Source: Nostocales cyanobacterium LEGE 11386
GTDB lineage: Bacteria; Cyanobacteriota; Cyanobacteriia; Cyanobacteriales; Nostocaceae
Assembly (NCBI GenBank): GCA_015207155.1
Contig: JADEXK010000011.1
Coordinates: 1 to 64,000, forward strand
Length of the DNA stretch: 64,000 nt
Direction: 5' to 3'
Below, in pieces: positions 1 to 10,605 of this stretch. The first letter of the stretch is position 1; each line of letters opens with the position of its first letter. The notes under the pieces were generated by a model, which saw only the letters and a list, made by a program, of their open reading frames with translations, was not told the origin of the DNA and did no database searches. The position numbers and the translations under genes are program-made.

Positions 1-233
1 CTTCAATTGAAGGGTTGATTCAATCAAAGGGTGCCAGTGTTCAGTATCTTTCACCATATTCACCTGATTTTAACCCGATTGAAAATTGGTGGTCGCAACT
101 CAAGGCTTTTTTACGCTCCTTTTCTCCAACCACCTCCACTATGGTTGATATTTTAATTGCTACTGCACTTGATTTAGTCAATCCCAATCATCTCAAAAAT
201 TGGTTTATTCACTGCTGTTACTGTACTTCATAA
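1..233 (+). mobile_element. IS630-family transposase, C-terminal fragment (cut by window edge)
   Basis: The reading frame is open to the left edge of the window and ends at 233, so only about 75 residues are visible. They read SPDFNPIENWWSQLK, the C-terminal part of the DDE catalytic core of IS630/Tc1-type transposases, where the last acidic catalytic residue (E of NPIE) sits. The tail after this is short and hydrophobic. I cannot tell whether the complete transposase lies upstream or whether this is a decayed copy, and I see no obvious terminal inverted repeat between the stop and the next gene at 282. The family call is firm; intactness is unknown. Confidence 0.8.
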
Positions 234-281
234 ACTTGCAATCTGCTGTAAATGTATTCATAGCTTACAGCGAATCAATCT

Positions 282-890
282 ATGAAACTGCAAACTACTA
301 CTCAAAAAATCAAAATAGTTAAAGCCTACTATACCCCAGAAGAATATTTAGAACTAGAAGAAAAAGCTGATGATAAAAATGAATTTAGAGATGGAGAAAT
401 TATTCCTATGGCTGGGGGGACTACCAATTATAATAAGTTAGCATTGAATCTAGCAACTAGCTTCAATTTAGCATTAGATGATTTAGAATACGAAGTATAT
501 ATTGGTGATGTCAAATTGTGGATACCACGCTATCGAGAATTTACTTATCCTGATGTCATGGTAATTGAGGGTGAGCCTGTTTATTACACTACTAATACTA
601 CAATAGTCACAAACCCTTTATTAATTGCTGAAGTTTTATCCAAGTCGACCAAAGATTATGATCAGGGTGATAAGTTTCTCTATTATCGCTCAATTCCCGA
701 ATTTAAGGAATATATTTTAATTGACCAAACTCAATATTATGTAATGCAGTATGTCAAAACCCCTAAAAATCAATGGATTTTGACTGAGTATGAAACAGAA
801 AATGCTAAGTTAAATCTGTCATCAATTAACTTAGAATTGTCTTTAAAAAAATTATACAATAAAGTAAATTTTGCTGAAAATATAGATTAG
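282..890 (+). CDS. Uma2-family (DUF820) putative restriction-endonuclease-like protein
   Basis: A 202-residue protein with the cyanobacterial Uma2/DUF820 layout: an N-terminal YTPEEYLELEEKADDKNEFRDGEI stretch (split here: YTPEEYLELEE, then KNEFRDGEII), a PDVMVIEGEP acidic motif near residue 90 and an IAEVLSKSTKDYDQGDKF motif near residue 115. Together D-(x)n-EVLS resembles the PD-(D/E)XK nuclease core. These genes occur in dozens per genome in filamentous cyanobacteria and their biological role is not established; a link to mobile elements is often inferred. Here it follows a transposase fragment. AT-rich relative to its neighbours. The start ATG at 282 lacks a strong Shine-Dalgarno sequence. 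Function beyond a nuclease-like fold is inference. Confidence 0.85.
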   Translation: MKLQTTTQKIKIVKAYYTPEEYLELEEKADDKNEFRDGEIIPMAGGTTNYNKLALNLATSFNLALDDLEYEVYIGDVKLWIPRYREFTYPDVMVIEGEPVYYTTNTTIVTNPLLIAEVLSKSTKDYDQGDKFLYYRSIPEFKEYILIDQTQYYVMQYVKTPKNQWILTEYETENAKLNLSSINLELSLKKLYNKVNFAENID

Positions 891-1000
891 ACTCATCTGG
901 AATTTCTTTGTGTCCTTTGTGTTCTTTGTGGTTCGTTAAATTTTTATATAAAAAGTCAAAAATAGCATCAATTAAAGATATCTAAAAATTTCTCATAACC

Positions 1001-1032
1001 ATAAAAAATGAGGATGGCATATACCATCCTCA
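1001..1032 (-). terminator. Rho-independent terminator of psbA
   Basis: On the minus strand a perfect 9-bp stem TGAGGATGG/CCATCCTCA (1009-1017 with 1024-1032) with a 6-nt loop is followed directly by TTTTTTAT. It lies about 47 bp beyond the psbA stop codon, the right place and orientation to end that transcript. Confidence 0.85.
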
Positions 1033-1078
1033 AATTAAGCAATCATAGAAAACTACAGTTAAACCTTGAACAACGCTC

Positions 1079-2161
1079 TTAGCCGTGAATAGCTGGAGCA
1101 GTTAAAGCTACAGGTGCGGCTTCACCCGCAGCTAAATCTAGAGGGAAGTTGTGAGCATTACGTTCATGCATGACTTCCATCCCTAAATTTGCCCGGTTAA
1201 TTACATCAGCCCAGGTACTAATTACACGCCCTTGGGCATCGATGACGGATTGATTGAAGTTGAACCCGTTCAAATTAAACGCCATTGTGCTGATACCCAA
1301 AGCAGTGAACCAGATACCAATCACAGGCAAAGCTGCTAGAACAAAGTGCAGTGAACGAGAGTTACGAAAGCTGACATATTGCCAGAATAATCGTCCTAGA
1401 TAACCGTGAGCAGCAACAATGTTGTAGGTTTCTTGTTCTTGACCGAACTTGTAACCATAGTTAGCAGATTCGGTGTCACTGGTTTCACGTACCAAAGTTG
1501 AGGTGACTAAGGAACCGTGCATGGCAGAAACTAAAGCGCCACCAAATACACCAATCACACCTAATTGATGGAATGGGTGCATCAAAATATTGTGTTCGGC
1601 TTGGAACACCAACATAAAGTTGAAGGTTCCAGAAATACCCAAAGGCATACCATCAGAAAAAGAACCTTGCCCGATGGGATATACCAAAAACACTGCTGTA
1701 GCACTAGCTAAAGGAGCGCTGTAAGCTACGCAAATCCAAGGACGCATACCCAAGCGGTAGGATAGCTCCCACTGACGACCTAAATAACAAGCGCAGCCAA
1801 TCAAGAAATGAAAAATAATTAGTTGGTAAGGGCCACCGTTATACAACCACTCATCTAAAGAAGCAGCCTCCCAGATGGGGTAGAAGTGTAAGCCAATGGC
1901 GTTAGAAGAAGGCACAACTGCACCAGAAATGATGTTATTGCCATAAATTAAAGAACCGGCAACAGGTTCGCGGATACCATCAATATCCACAGGAGGTGCA
2001 GCAATAAAGGCGATGATAAAGCAGGTGGTGGCAGTTAAAAGAGTGGGAATCATCAGGACACCGAACCAACCGATGTAAAGACGGTTATCAGTGCTAGTAA
2101 TCCACTCACAGAACCGCTCCCAGACATTGGCGCTAGAGCGTCTTTGTAAGGTGGTAGTCAT
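1079..2161 (-). CDS. psbA: Photosystem II D1 protein (Q130 form)
   Basis: A 360-residue D1 reaction-centre protein of thylakoid photosystem II. It carries the residues that bind the cofactors: Tyr161 (TyrZ), His198 (P680 side), and the manganese-cluster ligands Asp170, Glu189, His332, Glu333, Asp342 and Ala344. The last 16 residues after Ala344 are the C-terminal extension removed by the CtpA protease. Residue 130 is Gln (YLGRQWELS), the feature of the D1:1-type low-light form rather than the Glu130 high-light form. Cyanobacteria of this group usually hold several psbA copies, so this is one of a family. It is monocistronic, with its own terminator and an AT-rich 160-bp upstream region shared with a divergent gene. 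Confidence 0.99.
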   Translation of the reverse strand: MTTTLQRRSSANVWERFCEWITSTDNRLYIGWFGVLMIPTLLTATTCFIIAFIAAPPVDIDGIREPVAGSLIYGNNIISGAVVPSSNAIGLHFYPIWEAASLDEWLYNGGPYQLIIFHFLIGCACYLGRQWELSYRLGMRPWICVAYSAPLASATAVFLVYPIGQGSFSDGMPLGISGTFNFMLVFQAEHNILMHPFHQLGVIGVFGGALVSAMHGSLVTSTLVRETSDTESANYGYKFGQEQETYNIVAAHGYLGRLFWQYVSFRNSRSLHFVLAALPVIGIWFTALGISTMAFNLNGFNFNQSVIDAQGRVISTWADVINRANLGMEVMHERNAHNFPLDLAAGEAAPVALTAPAIHG

Positions 2162-2288
2162 AGACTAAAATAATTCCAATGAATTTGTGAATGATTTAAA
2201 GTTGCTGTTTCTTGGTCATCAACAACTGATAGCATCATAAAAAAGCTGCTAATTATTTGCAGTAATTAAAAGTTATTCAAAGTTACAA

Positions 2289-2294
2289 ATTATA
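2289..2294 (-). promoter_or_regulatory. Candidate -10 box of psbA
   Basis: A perfect TATAAT on the minus strand lies about 128 bp upstream of the psbA start, within AACTATAATTTG. The hexamer 17 bp further upstream is TAGTGT, a poor -35, so the promoter would depend mainly on its -10 or on activators. It implies an untranslated leader of roughly 120 nt. Assignment is by sequence only. Confidence 0.4.
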
Positions 2295-2322
2295 GTTATC
2301 TTTAGTAAGCAACACTAGACAA

Positions 2323-5300
2323 ATGACTGTCGAAGAAGCCTTAGTAATTGTAGAAAGCATTCTGGGAAAAGCATCTTTGAATGATTTACAAGAAATCATT
2401 TTTCGACAGTCCTGGGAGCAAAAAACATATCCAGAAATTGCTGAAAAATTTGGTTATGATGCTGACTACATCAAAATTGTGGGCTTTCGACTGTGGAAAA
2501 GTCTCTCCCAAGCAATGGGGAAAAAAGTAACTAAAGATAACCTCCGCGCCTCTCTCAGAAGATGGCATTCTCATCAACTCCATACCACTCAGCACTCAGC
2601 ACGGGCTAAACGCCCCGCTACCGCTCTACGCGCAGCCATGCCCGCAGGGCTTTACAGTACTCAGCACTCAGATTGGGGTGAAGCTCCTGATGTGTCTATC
2701 TTTTACGGTCGTTGTCAAGAACTGGCAACATTAGAACAATGGATAATTCAAGACCGTTGTCGGCTAGTTGCACTACTGGGAATTGGAGGAATTGGCAAAA
2801 CTTCTTTATCTGTGAAACTGGGTGAAAAAGTTCAGCAAAACTTTGAGTATGTAATTTGGCGATCGCTCCACAATGCCCCCTCTATTGAATCACTGTTAAC
2901 TACCCTCATTCAAGTTCTCTCCCCACAACAGGAAAATCATGTATCTGCATCTATCTTTGAGCAGATTTCTCTATTGCTTACTTATCTGCAAAAACATCGT
3001 TGTTTGCTAATTCTCGATAATGCAGAGATAATCTTAGCAAGTTGTGAGAATCGCACTGGTCAATATCGCCCTGGCTATGAAGGTTACGGCGAACTGTTTA
3101 AACGAATTGGTGAATTTCGTCACCAAAGCTGTTTGCTGCTAACTAGTCGAGAGAAGCCCAAAGAAGTGGCGATACTGGAAGGCGAAATGTTGCCAGTAAA
3201 GTCTCTGCCATTATCCGGTTTATCAATCTCTGATGGACAAGCAATTTTTAGCTGCAAAGGTAGTTTTACCGGCTCAAGTCAGGAATGGCAAAGTTTAATT
3301 CAATCTTATGCAGGTAATCCGTTGGCATTGAAGATTGTCGCCACTACTATTCGGGATTTATTTGATAGTAATATTGGCAATTTTATTGATGAAGGTACTG
3401 TAATATTTGGTGATATTCAAGATTTAATTGAACAACAATTTCAACGGTTATCAGCTTTAGAAAAAGAAGTGATGTACTGGTTATCTATCAACCGCGAACC
3501 TGTAAATTTTAAAGAAATCCAAGCTGATTTAGTCTTGCCAATTTCCTCGGCTCAACTACTGGAAGCGCTAGAAGGTTTAGAAAGACGTAGTTTAATTGAG
3601 AAAGGTAGTGGCTTATTTACATTACAACCTGTGTTGATGGAATACATGACCAGTTGTTTAATTCAACATATTTGTACTGAAATTGCAACTCAAAATATTG
3701 CCCTGTTCAAAACCCATGCACTAATTAAAGCTACTGCCAAAGATTACATTAAAGAAATTCAAATTTATCTGATTCTCAAACCTGTTGTTCAAAAATTAAT
3801 TTCAACTTTTGGCAACACCAGCCAATTAGCAAATCATTTAATGAGTATTCTGGCATTCCTGCGGGGTAAACAACCAATTGTGACTGGATACGCAGGCGGT
3901 AACACAATCAATTTACTCCACCAGATGCAAATTGATTTAAGTGGTTATGACTTTTCGCATTTGACGATTTGGCAAGCTGACTTGAAGGGTGTGAATTTAC
4001 ACCAGACAAACTTTGCTGACTCCGACCTTTCCAAATCTACCTTTACAGCCAATCTCAGCTATACTTTTACGTTGGCAGTTAGTCCAGATGGCAGTCTTCT
4101 GGCAATTGGAGATACCCTCGGTAAAATATCCTTGTGGCAAATCACAGACGGACAGCAATGCTTAACTTGGGAAGCACACGCAGGTTGGGTGCGTTCTATT
4201 GTGTTTAGTGCTGACGGTCAAACTTTATTTAGTGGCAGTGATGACCAAACTGTTAAACAATGGGATTTCACAGGTCGCTGCCTACAAGTCTTCAGCAGGA
4301 TGCACACAGGTTTTGTGTGGTCTGTAGCTCAGGCTCGCCAACAACACTCACATAGCAGTGATTTAGTCCTTGCCAGTGGTGGTATGGATCAAATGGTAAA
4401 ATTATGGGATGTTCAGACAGGAGAATGTCTCAAAACCCTACAAGGACACACAGATTGGATCTGGGCGATCGCCTTAACTTCCAACGGTCAAACCCTAGCT
4501 AGTGCCAGCGCTGACCATACTATCAAGCTTTGGCATGTCAATACAGGTGAGTGCCTCAACACATTGCAAGGACATACAAGCATTGTTTGGTCTGTAAAAT
4601 TTAGTACAGATAACAAAATGTTAATAAGCGGTAGTGCTGATGGCACTGTGAAGATTTGGGATGTAGTAACAGGATATTGTCTGCAAACTCTCCATGGTCA
4701 TACAGCCCATGTTTGGTGTGTCGCCTGTAGTACTGATGGTAAAACAATAGCTAGTGGTAGTGGTGACACAACAATTCGCTTCTGGGATATTCATACTGGA
4801 CAATGCTGGAAAACGCTACAAGGACACTCCTATACCGTTCGTTCTCTGACATTTACTCCAGATGGACAAACCTTAATTGCCAGTGATGATAACCAAACTG
4901 TTAAATTCTGGGATATTCTTACAGGAAAGTGTTTCAGAACCTTTTGTGGACATGGTAGCGGTGTATGGGCATTAGCAACCTTTCCCCTGCATAATGACCC
5001 CAGCAGTCAAATATTGGCAAGTGGAGAAGACCAAACAGTTAAATTATGGGATATTGACACTGGTAAATGTATTAAAACCTTGAGAGGTCATACAAATTGG
5101 GTGCGAACTGTGGCTTTTCATCCTCAAGGTAAAACCATTGCTAGTGCGGGTGCTGATGAAACTGTGAGAATTTGGGACGTAGATACAGGAGATTGTCTAC
5201 AAATTTTACGAAACCATACGAACTGGTTGCTGTCAATCACCTACAGTCCAGATGGAAAAACCTTAGCTAGTGGTGGTAGTGATAAACAGGTGCAAATTTG

Positions 5301-5955
5301 GGATGTCAAGACTGGGGAATGTCTGGGTATATTATGTAGTCACACCAACATTGTCTCCTCACTTGTTTACAGTCCCGATGGCAAAATACTGATTAGTTGC
5401 TGTGCAGATGCCTTAATTAGAGCTTGGGATGTGGCTACAGGGGAATGTCTGAAAACCTTTGAGGGACATACAAACGGTATCTGGTCAGCTAAATTCAGTC
5501 CTGATGGTCAAAATTTGGTGAGTAGCAGTGAAGATGCAACCATCAAAATTTGGGATTTTGAAACTTGCCAATGCCTGAGAACTCTGGAAGGACATACCCA
5601 AGCAGTGATTACAGTTGCTTACAGTCCTGATGGTCGTTTGTTAGCAAGTGGAGGAACTGACCAAACAGTGAGGATTTGGAATGTTGAGACTGGAGAATGC
5701 CTGAAAGTACTCAAAGGTCATACGCGATGGATTTACGCAGTGACTTTTATCTATCTTCATCCAGGCAAAAATCCCCTTCTGGCTAGTAGCAGTGAAGACC
5801 AAACTATTCAACTATGGGATATTGACACTGGTGAATGTGTTAAAGTTCTCCGAACTCCCAGACCTTACGAAGGTATGAATATTACAGGTGTTTGTGGGTT
5901 GACAAAATCTCAGCAATTGACACTTTTGGAACTCGGGGCAATTATGAGAAAGTGA
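2323..5955 (+). CDS. NB-ARC ATPase with N-terminal HTH and 14 WD40 repeats
   Basis: A 1210-residue STAND-type signalling protein. Residues 1-90 look like the vMAP/HTH N-terminal domain of cyanobacterial effector-associated proteins ([17 protein letters not shown]). A P-loop [11 protein letters not shown] lies near residue 155 and a Walker [10 protein letters not shown] near 230, giving an NB-ARC-type NTPase. A short pentapeptide-like stretch ([22 protein letters not shown], given here as [10 protein letters not shown] and ADLKGVNL) near 545 precedes about 14 WD40 units from residue 580 to 1190, enough for two seven-bladed propellers. Such proteins are thought to oligomerise after ligand sensing by the propeller; the ligand is unknown. 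The linker between HTH and ATPase (about residues 88-116) is encoded by an inserted repeat also found at 53301-53382. The gene is divergent from psbA and monocistronic. Confidence 0.93.
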   Translation: MTVEEALVIVESILGKASLNDLQEIIFRQSWEQKTYPEIAEKFGYDADYIKIVGFRLWKSLSQAMGKKVTKDNLRASLRRWHSHQLHTTQHSARAKRPATALRAAMPAGLYSTQHSDWGEAPDVSIFYGRCQELATLEQWIIQDRCRLVALLGIGGIGKTSLSVKLGEKVQQNFEYVIWRSLHNAPSIESLLTTLIQVLSPQQENHVSASIFEQISLLLTYLQKHRCLLILDNAEIILASCENRTGQYRPGYEGYGELFKRIGEFRHQSCLLLTSREKPKEVAILEGEMLPVKSLPLSGLSISDGQAIFSCKGSFTGSSQEWQSLIQSYAGNPLALKIVATTIRDLFDSNIGNFIDEGTVIFGDIQDLIEQQFQRLSALEKEVMYWLSINREPVNFKEIQADLVLPISSAQLLEALEGLERRSLIEKGSGLFTLQPVLMEYMTSCLIQHICTEIATQNIALFKTHALIKATAKDYIKEIQIYLILKPVVQKLISTFGNTSQLANHLMSILAFLRGKQPIVTGYAGGNTINLLHQMQIDLSGYDFSHLTIWQADLKGVNLHQTNFADSDLSKSTFTANLSYTFTLAVSPDGSLLAIGDTLGKISLWQITDGQQCLTWEAHAGWVRSIVFSADGQTLFSGSDDQTVKQWDFTGRCLQVFSRMHTGFVWSVAQARQQHSHSSDLVLASGGMDQMVKLWDVQTGECLKTLQGHTDWIWAIALTSNGQTLASASADHTIKLWHVNTGECLNTLQGHTSIVWSVKFSTDNKMLISGSADGTVKIWDVVTGYCLQTLHGHTAHVWCVACSTDGKTIASGSGDTTIRFWDIHTGQCWKTLQGHSYTVRSLTFTPDGQTLIASDDNQTVKFWDILTGKCFRTFCGHGSGVWALATFPLHNDPSSQILASGEDQTVKLWDIDTGKCIKTLRGHTNWVRTVAFHPQGKTIASAGADETVRIWDVDTGDCLQILRNHTNWLLSITYSPDGKTLASGGSDKQVQIWDVKTGECLGILCSHTNIVSSLVYSPDGKILISCCADALIRAWDVATGECLKTFEGHTNGIWSAKFSPDGQNLVSSSEDATIKIWDFETCQCLRTLEGHTQAVITVAYSPDGRLLASGGTDQTVRIWNVETGECLKVLKGHTRWIYAVTFIYLHPGKNPLLASSSEDQTIQLWDIDTGECVKVLRTPRPYEGMNITGVCGLTKSQQLTLLELGAIMRK
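2587..2668 (+). repeat. 82-bp dispersed repeat, copy A, inside the WD40 gene
   Basis: Begins and ends with ACTCAGC heptamers in tandem (ACTCAGCACTCAGCAC) around a GC-rich core with palindromic parts (GGGCTAAACGCCCC; GCCCGCAGGGC). The same 82 bp, with one mismatch that I can see, occurs on the opposite strand at 53301-53382 inside mobA. Here it is in frame and adds about 27 residues between two domains. Confidence 0.9.
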
Positions 5956-6098
5956 GTCTATCTTGTCTAGTCAAGCTGTCACTTTCTGGTCACATTTATT
6001 ATTGGTAATAAAGAAATCCAGACTTAACAAAGCTTTGAGTACAAAGCGATGAATACCATCTGGCACAATGTTAATTTAAATGTAATCCCAGGCATCAG

Positions 6099-7691
6099 AT
6101 GGTAGACATCAAAAAAGGCTCAAACCACAAGTTATTAGGTGCTGGTAGGTCAGGACAAGTTTTTTTAGTCAACACACCTGACGGTAATATTGCTAGAAAA
6201 ATATTTTTTGAGGATAAAATTGCCAACTTAATTCATTATTTTTTCTTCGGAGTTCCTAATCCTTACGTTTGGAATCAAAACGCTTTAAGTTGTGCTTACT
6301 ATCGCCGAAAAATATTGAAAAAATTGGTTAGCTTCTGGTTTGATTCTCAACTCAGGGTCGCGGATGCATTCCAGATGGGATGGAATGAAGAATTTCAAGC
6401 CTATCAACTAGATACAGAATTTATTCAAGGCAGACATGTTTCACTGCATCAACCTTTCACACCAACTCAAGGTCAAAGTCAGGAATTGCATGAGTTAGTT
6501 CATACTATTATGATACCTTTGCAAAAAAAACTAATTCAATCAGGCTTTGATGGTCTTGTTTGGCAGGCTGGTAGAGGCAGTCCTACAGCTTTAAATAATT
6601 TTTTGCTAGAAAGTCATACAGCAGGAAAATATGTTTTTGTTTGTATAGACTTGGAGTCTGGTGTTCCTGCATTATTTCCGTTAAATATTTTAACGCTTTT
6701 TTCGTTTTATTTACCAAAATCATTTCAACATAAAGACGCATTGTTTGACAATGTAGATATTAATAAATTAAAACAATATTTGTTTGAGTACAAACTAACT
6801 TTACAAAATAAAATAGGGATTCAGGACTATTTAGAAATATTAGAATATGTTGAAGAATTAGAATACCATCAAAGAAAATGGAAATCAGTCAAAAGATTTC
6901 ATAGAAGCATTCAATATCAGTTACACAAATGTTATATCAGTGAACAACAAGCTAATTGGTATTCACAATACCCGGTAATTTGGTATGTGCGGGAATTAGT
7001 GCGGTTAATTTGCTTAAGTTTAAAATTATTTATAATTGAGCTACCATTAAAAATTTTTAATAAACTCACGAAAATCTCCTATTTAATTTTACTCAAACAA
7101 TTTTATAAATTTATTTTTTCTCAACGTTACCGATTAAAAATTGCCAAAGATTATGTCTCTAAAAGAATTGAAAATTGGCAACAGCGTAAACAACTAACAA
7201 ATGAAGAAGCAGATTATCTGTTGGCTCGTCTATCCAGTGAAAATGCTAGTGCTTATTTAAATGACTTTGGTGTTCATCTGGGCATTAAAGGATTTGTTAA
7301 AATATGGGAAATTTTATTGGTTCCATTATTATATTCTGCTGGATTGATTAATGAAATAATCTTGATAATTTGGTTAGCCATTGGTGGGCCAGCTTATAGA
7401 ACAATCTATACATCTTATAGAATGATGCAAGAAGCTCAGGCAGGAAGAGAAATTCCTTGGATTGCATTGATAGTAGGTTTGATTCCTACTTTTGGTACTC
7501 TAGCTTATCCCTGTCAGGTGATTTATTCAGCGACTGGAAAAAGGAGCAAGCTCGCTCAATTTATTGTGTATGATTTTTTCACTAGATTGGGCGCAAAAAT
7601 TCCAGCTTGGGGTGGTGAGGATACGCTAACAGAACATTTTTTTAATAATTGTGCTAATAAAATTGTTCGCTGGTTTAAGACGGGAACATGA
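6099..7691 (+). CDS. Membrane protein with kinase-like N-terminal domain
   Basis: A 530-residue protein I do not recognise by name. Residues 10-35 read LLGAGRSGQVFLV...ARKIFF, which fits a protein-kinase glycine-rich loop and the following Lys. Around residue 165-200 it has TALNNFLLE followed by VCIDLESG, at the places where kinases carry the catalytic-loop Asn and the DFG Asp; the HRD Asp is not evident. The middle is rich in basic and aromatic residues, and the C-terminal third has hydrophobic segments (about 420-450 and 470-495) likely to span the membrane, ending in a soluble tail. The whole gene is AT-rich. A divergent lipid- or protein-kinase-like fold is inference. It is convergent with ftsH. 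Confidence 0.75.
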   Translation: MVDIKKGSNHKLLGAGRSGQVFLVNTPDGNIARKIFFEDKIANLIHYFFFGVPNPYVWNQNALSCAYYRRKILKKLVSFWFDSQLRVADAFQMGWNEEFQAYQLDTEFIQGRHVSLHQPFTPTQGQSQELHELVHTIMIPLQKKLIQSGFDGLVWQAGRGSPTALNNFLLESHTAGKYVFVCIDLESGVPALFPLNILTLFSFYLPKSFQHKDALFDNVDINKLKQYLFEYKLTLQNKIGIQDYLEILEYVEELEYHQRKWKSVKRFHRSIQYQLHKCYISEQQANWYSQYPVIWYVRELVRLICLSLKLFIIELPLKIFNKLTKISYLILLKQFYKFIFSQRYRLKIAKDYVSKRIENWQQRKQLTNEEADYLLARLSSENASAYLNDFGVHLGIKGFVKIWEILLVPLLYSAGLINEIILIIWLAIGGPAYRTIYTSYRMMQEAQAGREIPWIALIVGLIPTFGTLAYPCQVIYSATGKRSKLAQFIVYDFFTRLGAKIPAWGGEDTLTEHFFNNCANKIVRWFKTGT

Positions 7692-7709
7692 ATGTAAGCA
7701 CAAAGCTAA

Positions 7710-7738
7710 AACCCCAGTTTCTTGATGAAACCGGGGTT
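7710..7738 (-). terminator. Terminator of ftsH (shared convergent hairpin)
   Basis: AACCCC-a-GTTTC, loop TTGAT, GAAAC-c-GGGGTT forms an 11-bp stem with one internal mismatch between two convergent genes. On the minus strand the stem runs into GGGGTTTTAGC, giving a short U tract, so it best serves ftsH; it could also stop the plus-strand transcript. Confidence 0.7.
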
Positions 7739-7759
7739 CGCTGAGAAAATATTCAATTA

Positions 7760-9646
7760 TTACAGTTGTGGTATGTACTGCGCTTTTTCAGGGACTTCAG
7801 CATACTCAGCTACAATTTGGCGGAATTCTTCGCCGTCAATGGTTTCTTTTTCAATGAGCAGATCCACTAAGCGATCGCAGACGGTGCGATGATCACGCAT
7901 AATTTTCTTAGCATTGTCATAGCACTGTTCAACGATTTCGCGGACTTGAGCATCGATGCGGGAAGCAATGGATTCAGAGTACTCAGATCGGGTTGTCCAA
8001 TCACGACCCAAGAACACTTCTCCCTGTTGGCTTTCCAGCGACAACGGCCCTAAGTCAGACATCCCGAACCGGGTTACCATTTGCCGTGCCATTCCCGATA
8101 ATTGCTGCAAGTCTCCACCAGCGCCAGTAGTCACTTCGGCAGGGCCAAACACAACTTCTTCAGCCGCACGACCACCCAAAGCACCAGTAATTCTGGCTTT
8201 CAGTTGAGAACGGGAAATTAAGCCTTGTTCTTCGTTGGGAGTAAACCAAGTTAAACCTTGTGCCTGTCCCCGTGGAATTAGAGTGACTTTTTGCACTGGG
8301 TCGTGGTCTTTTAATAAAGTCCCAACTAAGGCGTGTCCTATTTCATGGTAGGCAATCAAGCGCTTACTCTTACTGTCTACCAAAGGAGTACCTTCCATCC
8401 CAGCTACTACCCGATCTACTGCATCATCAATTTCACGAATGGTAATAGCTTCTTTACGTCTTCTGGCAGTGAGAATTGCTGCTTCGTTGAGTAAATTAGC
8501 TAAATCTGCGCCAGTGAAACCAGGAGTCCGGCGAGCGATCGCATCTAAAGATACACTGGGGTCGAGTTTCTTGTTACGCGCATGGACTTGTAAGACTTCC
8601 AAACGCCCTTTGATATCGGGTGCATCAACAGTTACTTGGCGGTCAAAACGACCGGGACGCAACAATGCTGAATCTAGTACATCGGGACGGTTGGTAGCAG
8701 CAATAATAATGATGCCAGTATTACCTTCAAAACCATCCATTTCGGTCAGCAGTTGGTTAAGGGTTTGTTCCCTTTCATCGTTACCGCCGCCGATACCAGC
8801 ACCCCGTTGCCGTCCTACAGCGTCAATTTCATCAATAAAGATGATACAAGGAGCGTTGTCTTTGGCTTTCTTAAATAAATCACGGACGCGAGATGCACCC
8901 ACACCGACGAACATTTCTACAAATTCTGAACCAGAAATACTGAAGAAAGGTACACCAGCTTCCCCAGCGATCGCTTTTGCGAGTAAAGTTTTACCAGTTC
9001 CTGGAGGGCCAATTAACAGCACACCTTTGGGAATACGTGCGCCTACAGCAGTAAATTTTTCCGGCTGTTTGAGAAAGGTAACAACTTCTTGCAGTTCTTC
9101 TTTAGCTTCTTCAATACCTGCTACGTCGTCAAACTTCACTCCGGTTTTTGCCTCCATTTGGAAGCGAGCTTTGGATTTACCGAAGTTCATCGCTTGACCT
9201 GGCCCACCGGGAAGGTTACTAGAGCGACGGAACAAAAAGAACAATCCAGTAATCAATAAAATTGGAAAAATGAGATTCCCCAACAGTCCCCAGATTGCGC
9301 CATCATTCCGCATGGGGTGGGCATCAAAACTAATGTGTTTTTCTTTGAGCTTGCTAATTAACTCAGGAGAGTTAATCGGTAAGTCCACCCGCCACCTCTG
9401 GACACGGTTTTCGATATCTTGATCGCGGGCTTCGACAATTGCTGTTCTGCCGCCTTCATACAAATCTACACTGGTGACACGGTTAGTATCTAAGTATTCT
9501 AGGAAGCGGCCATAGGTCATGCGGGTATTAGCTGCATTTCTACTCATGTCAGCAGGAGCGCCAGCAAACGCGCCTTGCCAAAAGAAAAAGCCAATTACCA
9601 AAGCAGGCAATGTCCAGAGTACCAGGACTCTCCAAGAGAATTTCAT
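7760..9646 (-). CDS. ftsH: ATP-dependent zinc metalloprotease FtsH (FtsH2-type)
   Basis: A 628-residue membrane-anchored AAA protease. Two membrane segments lie at about 7-26 and 117-138, enclosing a lumenal/periplasmic domain. The AAA module has Walker A GPPGTGKT (213-220), Walker B IIFIDEID (about 268-275) and the second region of homology; the protease active site is HEIGH (434-438) in [10 protein letters not shown]. The N terminus (MKFSWR...FFFWQGAF) and C terminus ([12 protein letters not shown]) resemble Synechocystis FtsH2 (slr0228), the subunit that with FtsH3 degrades photodamaged D1 in the thylakoid, so this paralogue assignment is made by memory of that sequence. It lies 5.6 kb from psbA. 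Start ATG at 9646 agrees with the family. Confidence 0.97.
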   Translation of the reverse strand: MKFSWRVLVLWTLPALVIGFFFWQGAFAGAPADMSRNAANTRMTYGRFLEYLDTNRVTSVDLYEGGRTAIVEARDQDIENRVQRWRVDLPINSPELISKLKEKHISFDAHPMRNDGAIWGLLGNLIFPILLITGLFFLFRRSSNLPGGPGQAMNFGKSKARFQMEAKTGVKFDDVAGIEEAKEELQEVVTFLKQPEKFTAVGARIPKGVLLIGPPGTGKTLLAKAIAGEAGVPFFSISGSEFVEMFVGVGASRVRDLFKKAKDNAPCIIFIDEIDAVGRQRGAGIGGGNDEREQTLNQLLTEMDGFEGNTGIIIIAATNRPDVLDSALLRPGRFDRQVTVDAPDIKGRLEVLQVHARNKKLDPSVSLDAIARRTPGFTGADLANLLNEAAILTARRRKEAITIREIDDAVDRVVAGMEGTPLVDSKSKRLIAYHEIGHALVGTLLKDHDPVQKVTLIPRGQAQGLTWFTPNEEQGLISRSQLKARITGALGGRAAEEVVFGPAEVTTGAGGDLQQLSGMARQMVTRFGMSDLGPLSLESQQGEVFLGRDWTTRSEYSESIASRIDAQVREIVEQCYDNAKKIMRDHRTVCDRLVDLLIEKETIDGEEFRQIVAEYAEVPEKAQYIPQL

Positions 9647-10104
9647 TTTAATTTGCCTCTAGATGCCAATACAATTAACCATCTCTAGGAACTGATGATC
9701 CTATCACCCTGTTACTAGATTAGGTGTACAACGGACGTTTATAAATCCATTTTGTTTAATTTGATGTCCAATCGCTCATCGCCATAAAGTCGCTAGGGCA
9801 TTACGGCGATGTCAACAAGAATCTTAATTAAAGTTAACTTAATTTTAATACACCTTGGATAAACGAGCAGAGAATTTAATAGCGATCGCTCTGCCAGTAA
9901 AAACGAAAAACCAGCAACAACTCTTACTCAAGCCCAGATATCAACCTTCATTTACTCAGTGCTGAGTCAACTAGGACGCACTCACTATCTTCGTACTTGG
10001 TAAATGCAACGCGAATTTTGGGCGGTCTTTAACTCAGCACTTTTCATAATTGATGAGATAAAAGAGGGCTTTGTGTCGCCTTGCCCTCCCCCGCTCTATC
10101 CAGC
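9647..10104. other. Intergenic region upstream of ftsH
   Basis: A 458-bp gap that should hold the ftsH promoter near its left side. It contains one GCGATCGC octamer (about 9882) and AT-rich sequence. I saw no open frame with a credible start, no strong hairpin and no known motif. Confidence 0.5.
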
Positions 10105-10605
10105 TTACTTAACTTCTGTAATTTGTAACGTGTAAGGAAAATACTTGCCTTTTTCGTATGAACCCACCCAAATCTGGTAGTCTCCAGGAAGCCATTCACC
10201 AACTATGCCAGGATTTTTGCCCTCAAAATCGTCATTGCACCAAGTACCGCCAGGGCCTTTGACAATCATGGTGGTATCTTGAGGACTTTGTACTTGCAAC
10301 TTCAGGTAGTCAAATGCACTTGTTAATTTCAATATATGCCCTGGTGTTTCATCCACAAATCCGGTGCATGGGCCAGTAAGTGACTCAGACCTTCCGGCAA
10401 CTTTTTTCCCAGGTACTGAACCGCCACTCATACCCCGAACTATTAAAGGATCTGGGGAAAATTGTCGATCAATCGTGATATCTCCAAATATTGGTGGTAC
10501 TTCTTGAGCATTAGCTACCACATTAATTGCCCATGTGAAGCCAAGTGTAACTATCATCAACGATAATCTTATCTTTTTGTTTAGCACTGTTTTTGACATT
10601 GCCAT
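10105..10605 (-). CDS. Secreted hypothetical protein with PPC-like C-terminal domain
   Basis: A 166-residue protein with a signal peptide (basic MAMSKTVLNKKIR, hydrophobic stretch to about 27, cleavage likely after VVANAQ). The mature part has PCTGFVDETPGHILKL, a run to CNDDFEGKNPGI near 135, and ends WLPGDYQIWVGSYEKGKYFPYTLQITE. This alternation of strands with a W(C)NDD(F) motif resembles the beta-sandwich of pre-peptidase C-terminal (PPC) domains that are found alone in cyanobacterial secreted proteins. The two Cys could form a disulfide. No enzymatic motif is visible. Function unknown; the domain assignment is tentative. Monocistronic. Confidence 0.75.
   Translation of the reverse strand: MAMSKTVLNKKIRLSLMIVTLGFTWAINVVANAQEVPPIFGDITIDRQFSPDPLIVRGMSGGSVPGKKVAGRSESLTGPCTGFVDETPGHILKLTSAFDYLKLQVQSPQDTTMIVKGPGGTWCNDDFEGKNPGIVGEWLPGDYQIWVGSYEKGKYFPYTLQITEVK

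Noticed and set aside
8439..9197. A 252-codon open frame on the plus strand opposite ftsH
   Set aside because: It lies wholly inside the FtsH coding sequence, antisense, and its product is low-complexity Ser/Arg-rich with no domain; it is a shadow of codon bias.
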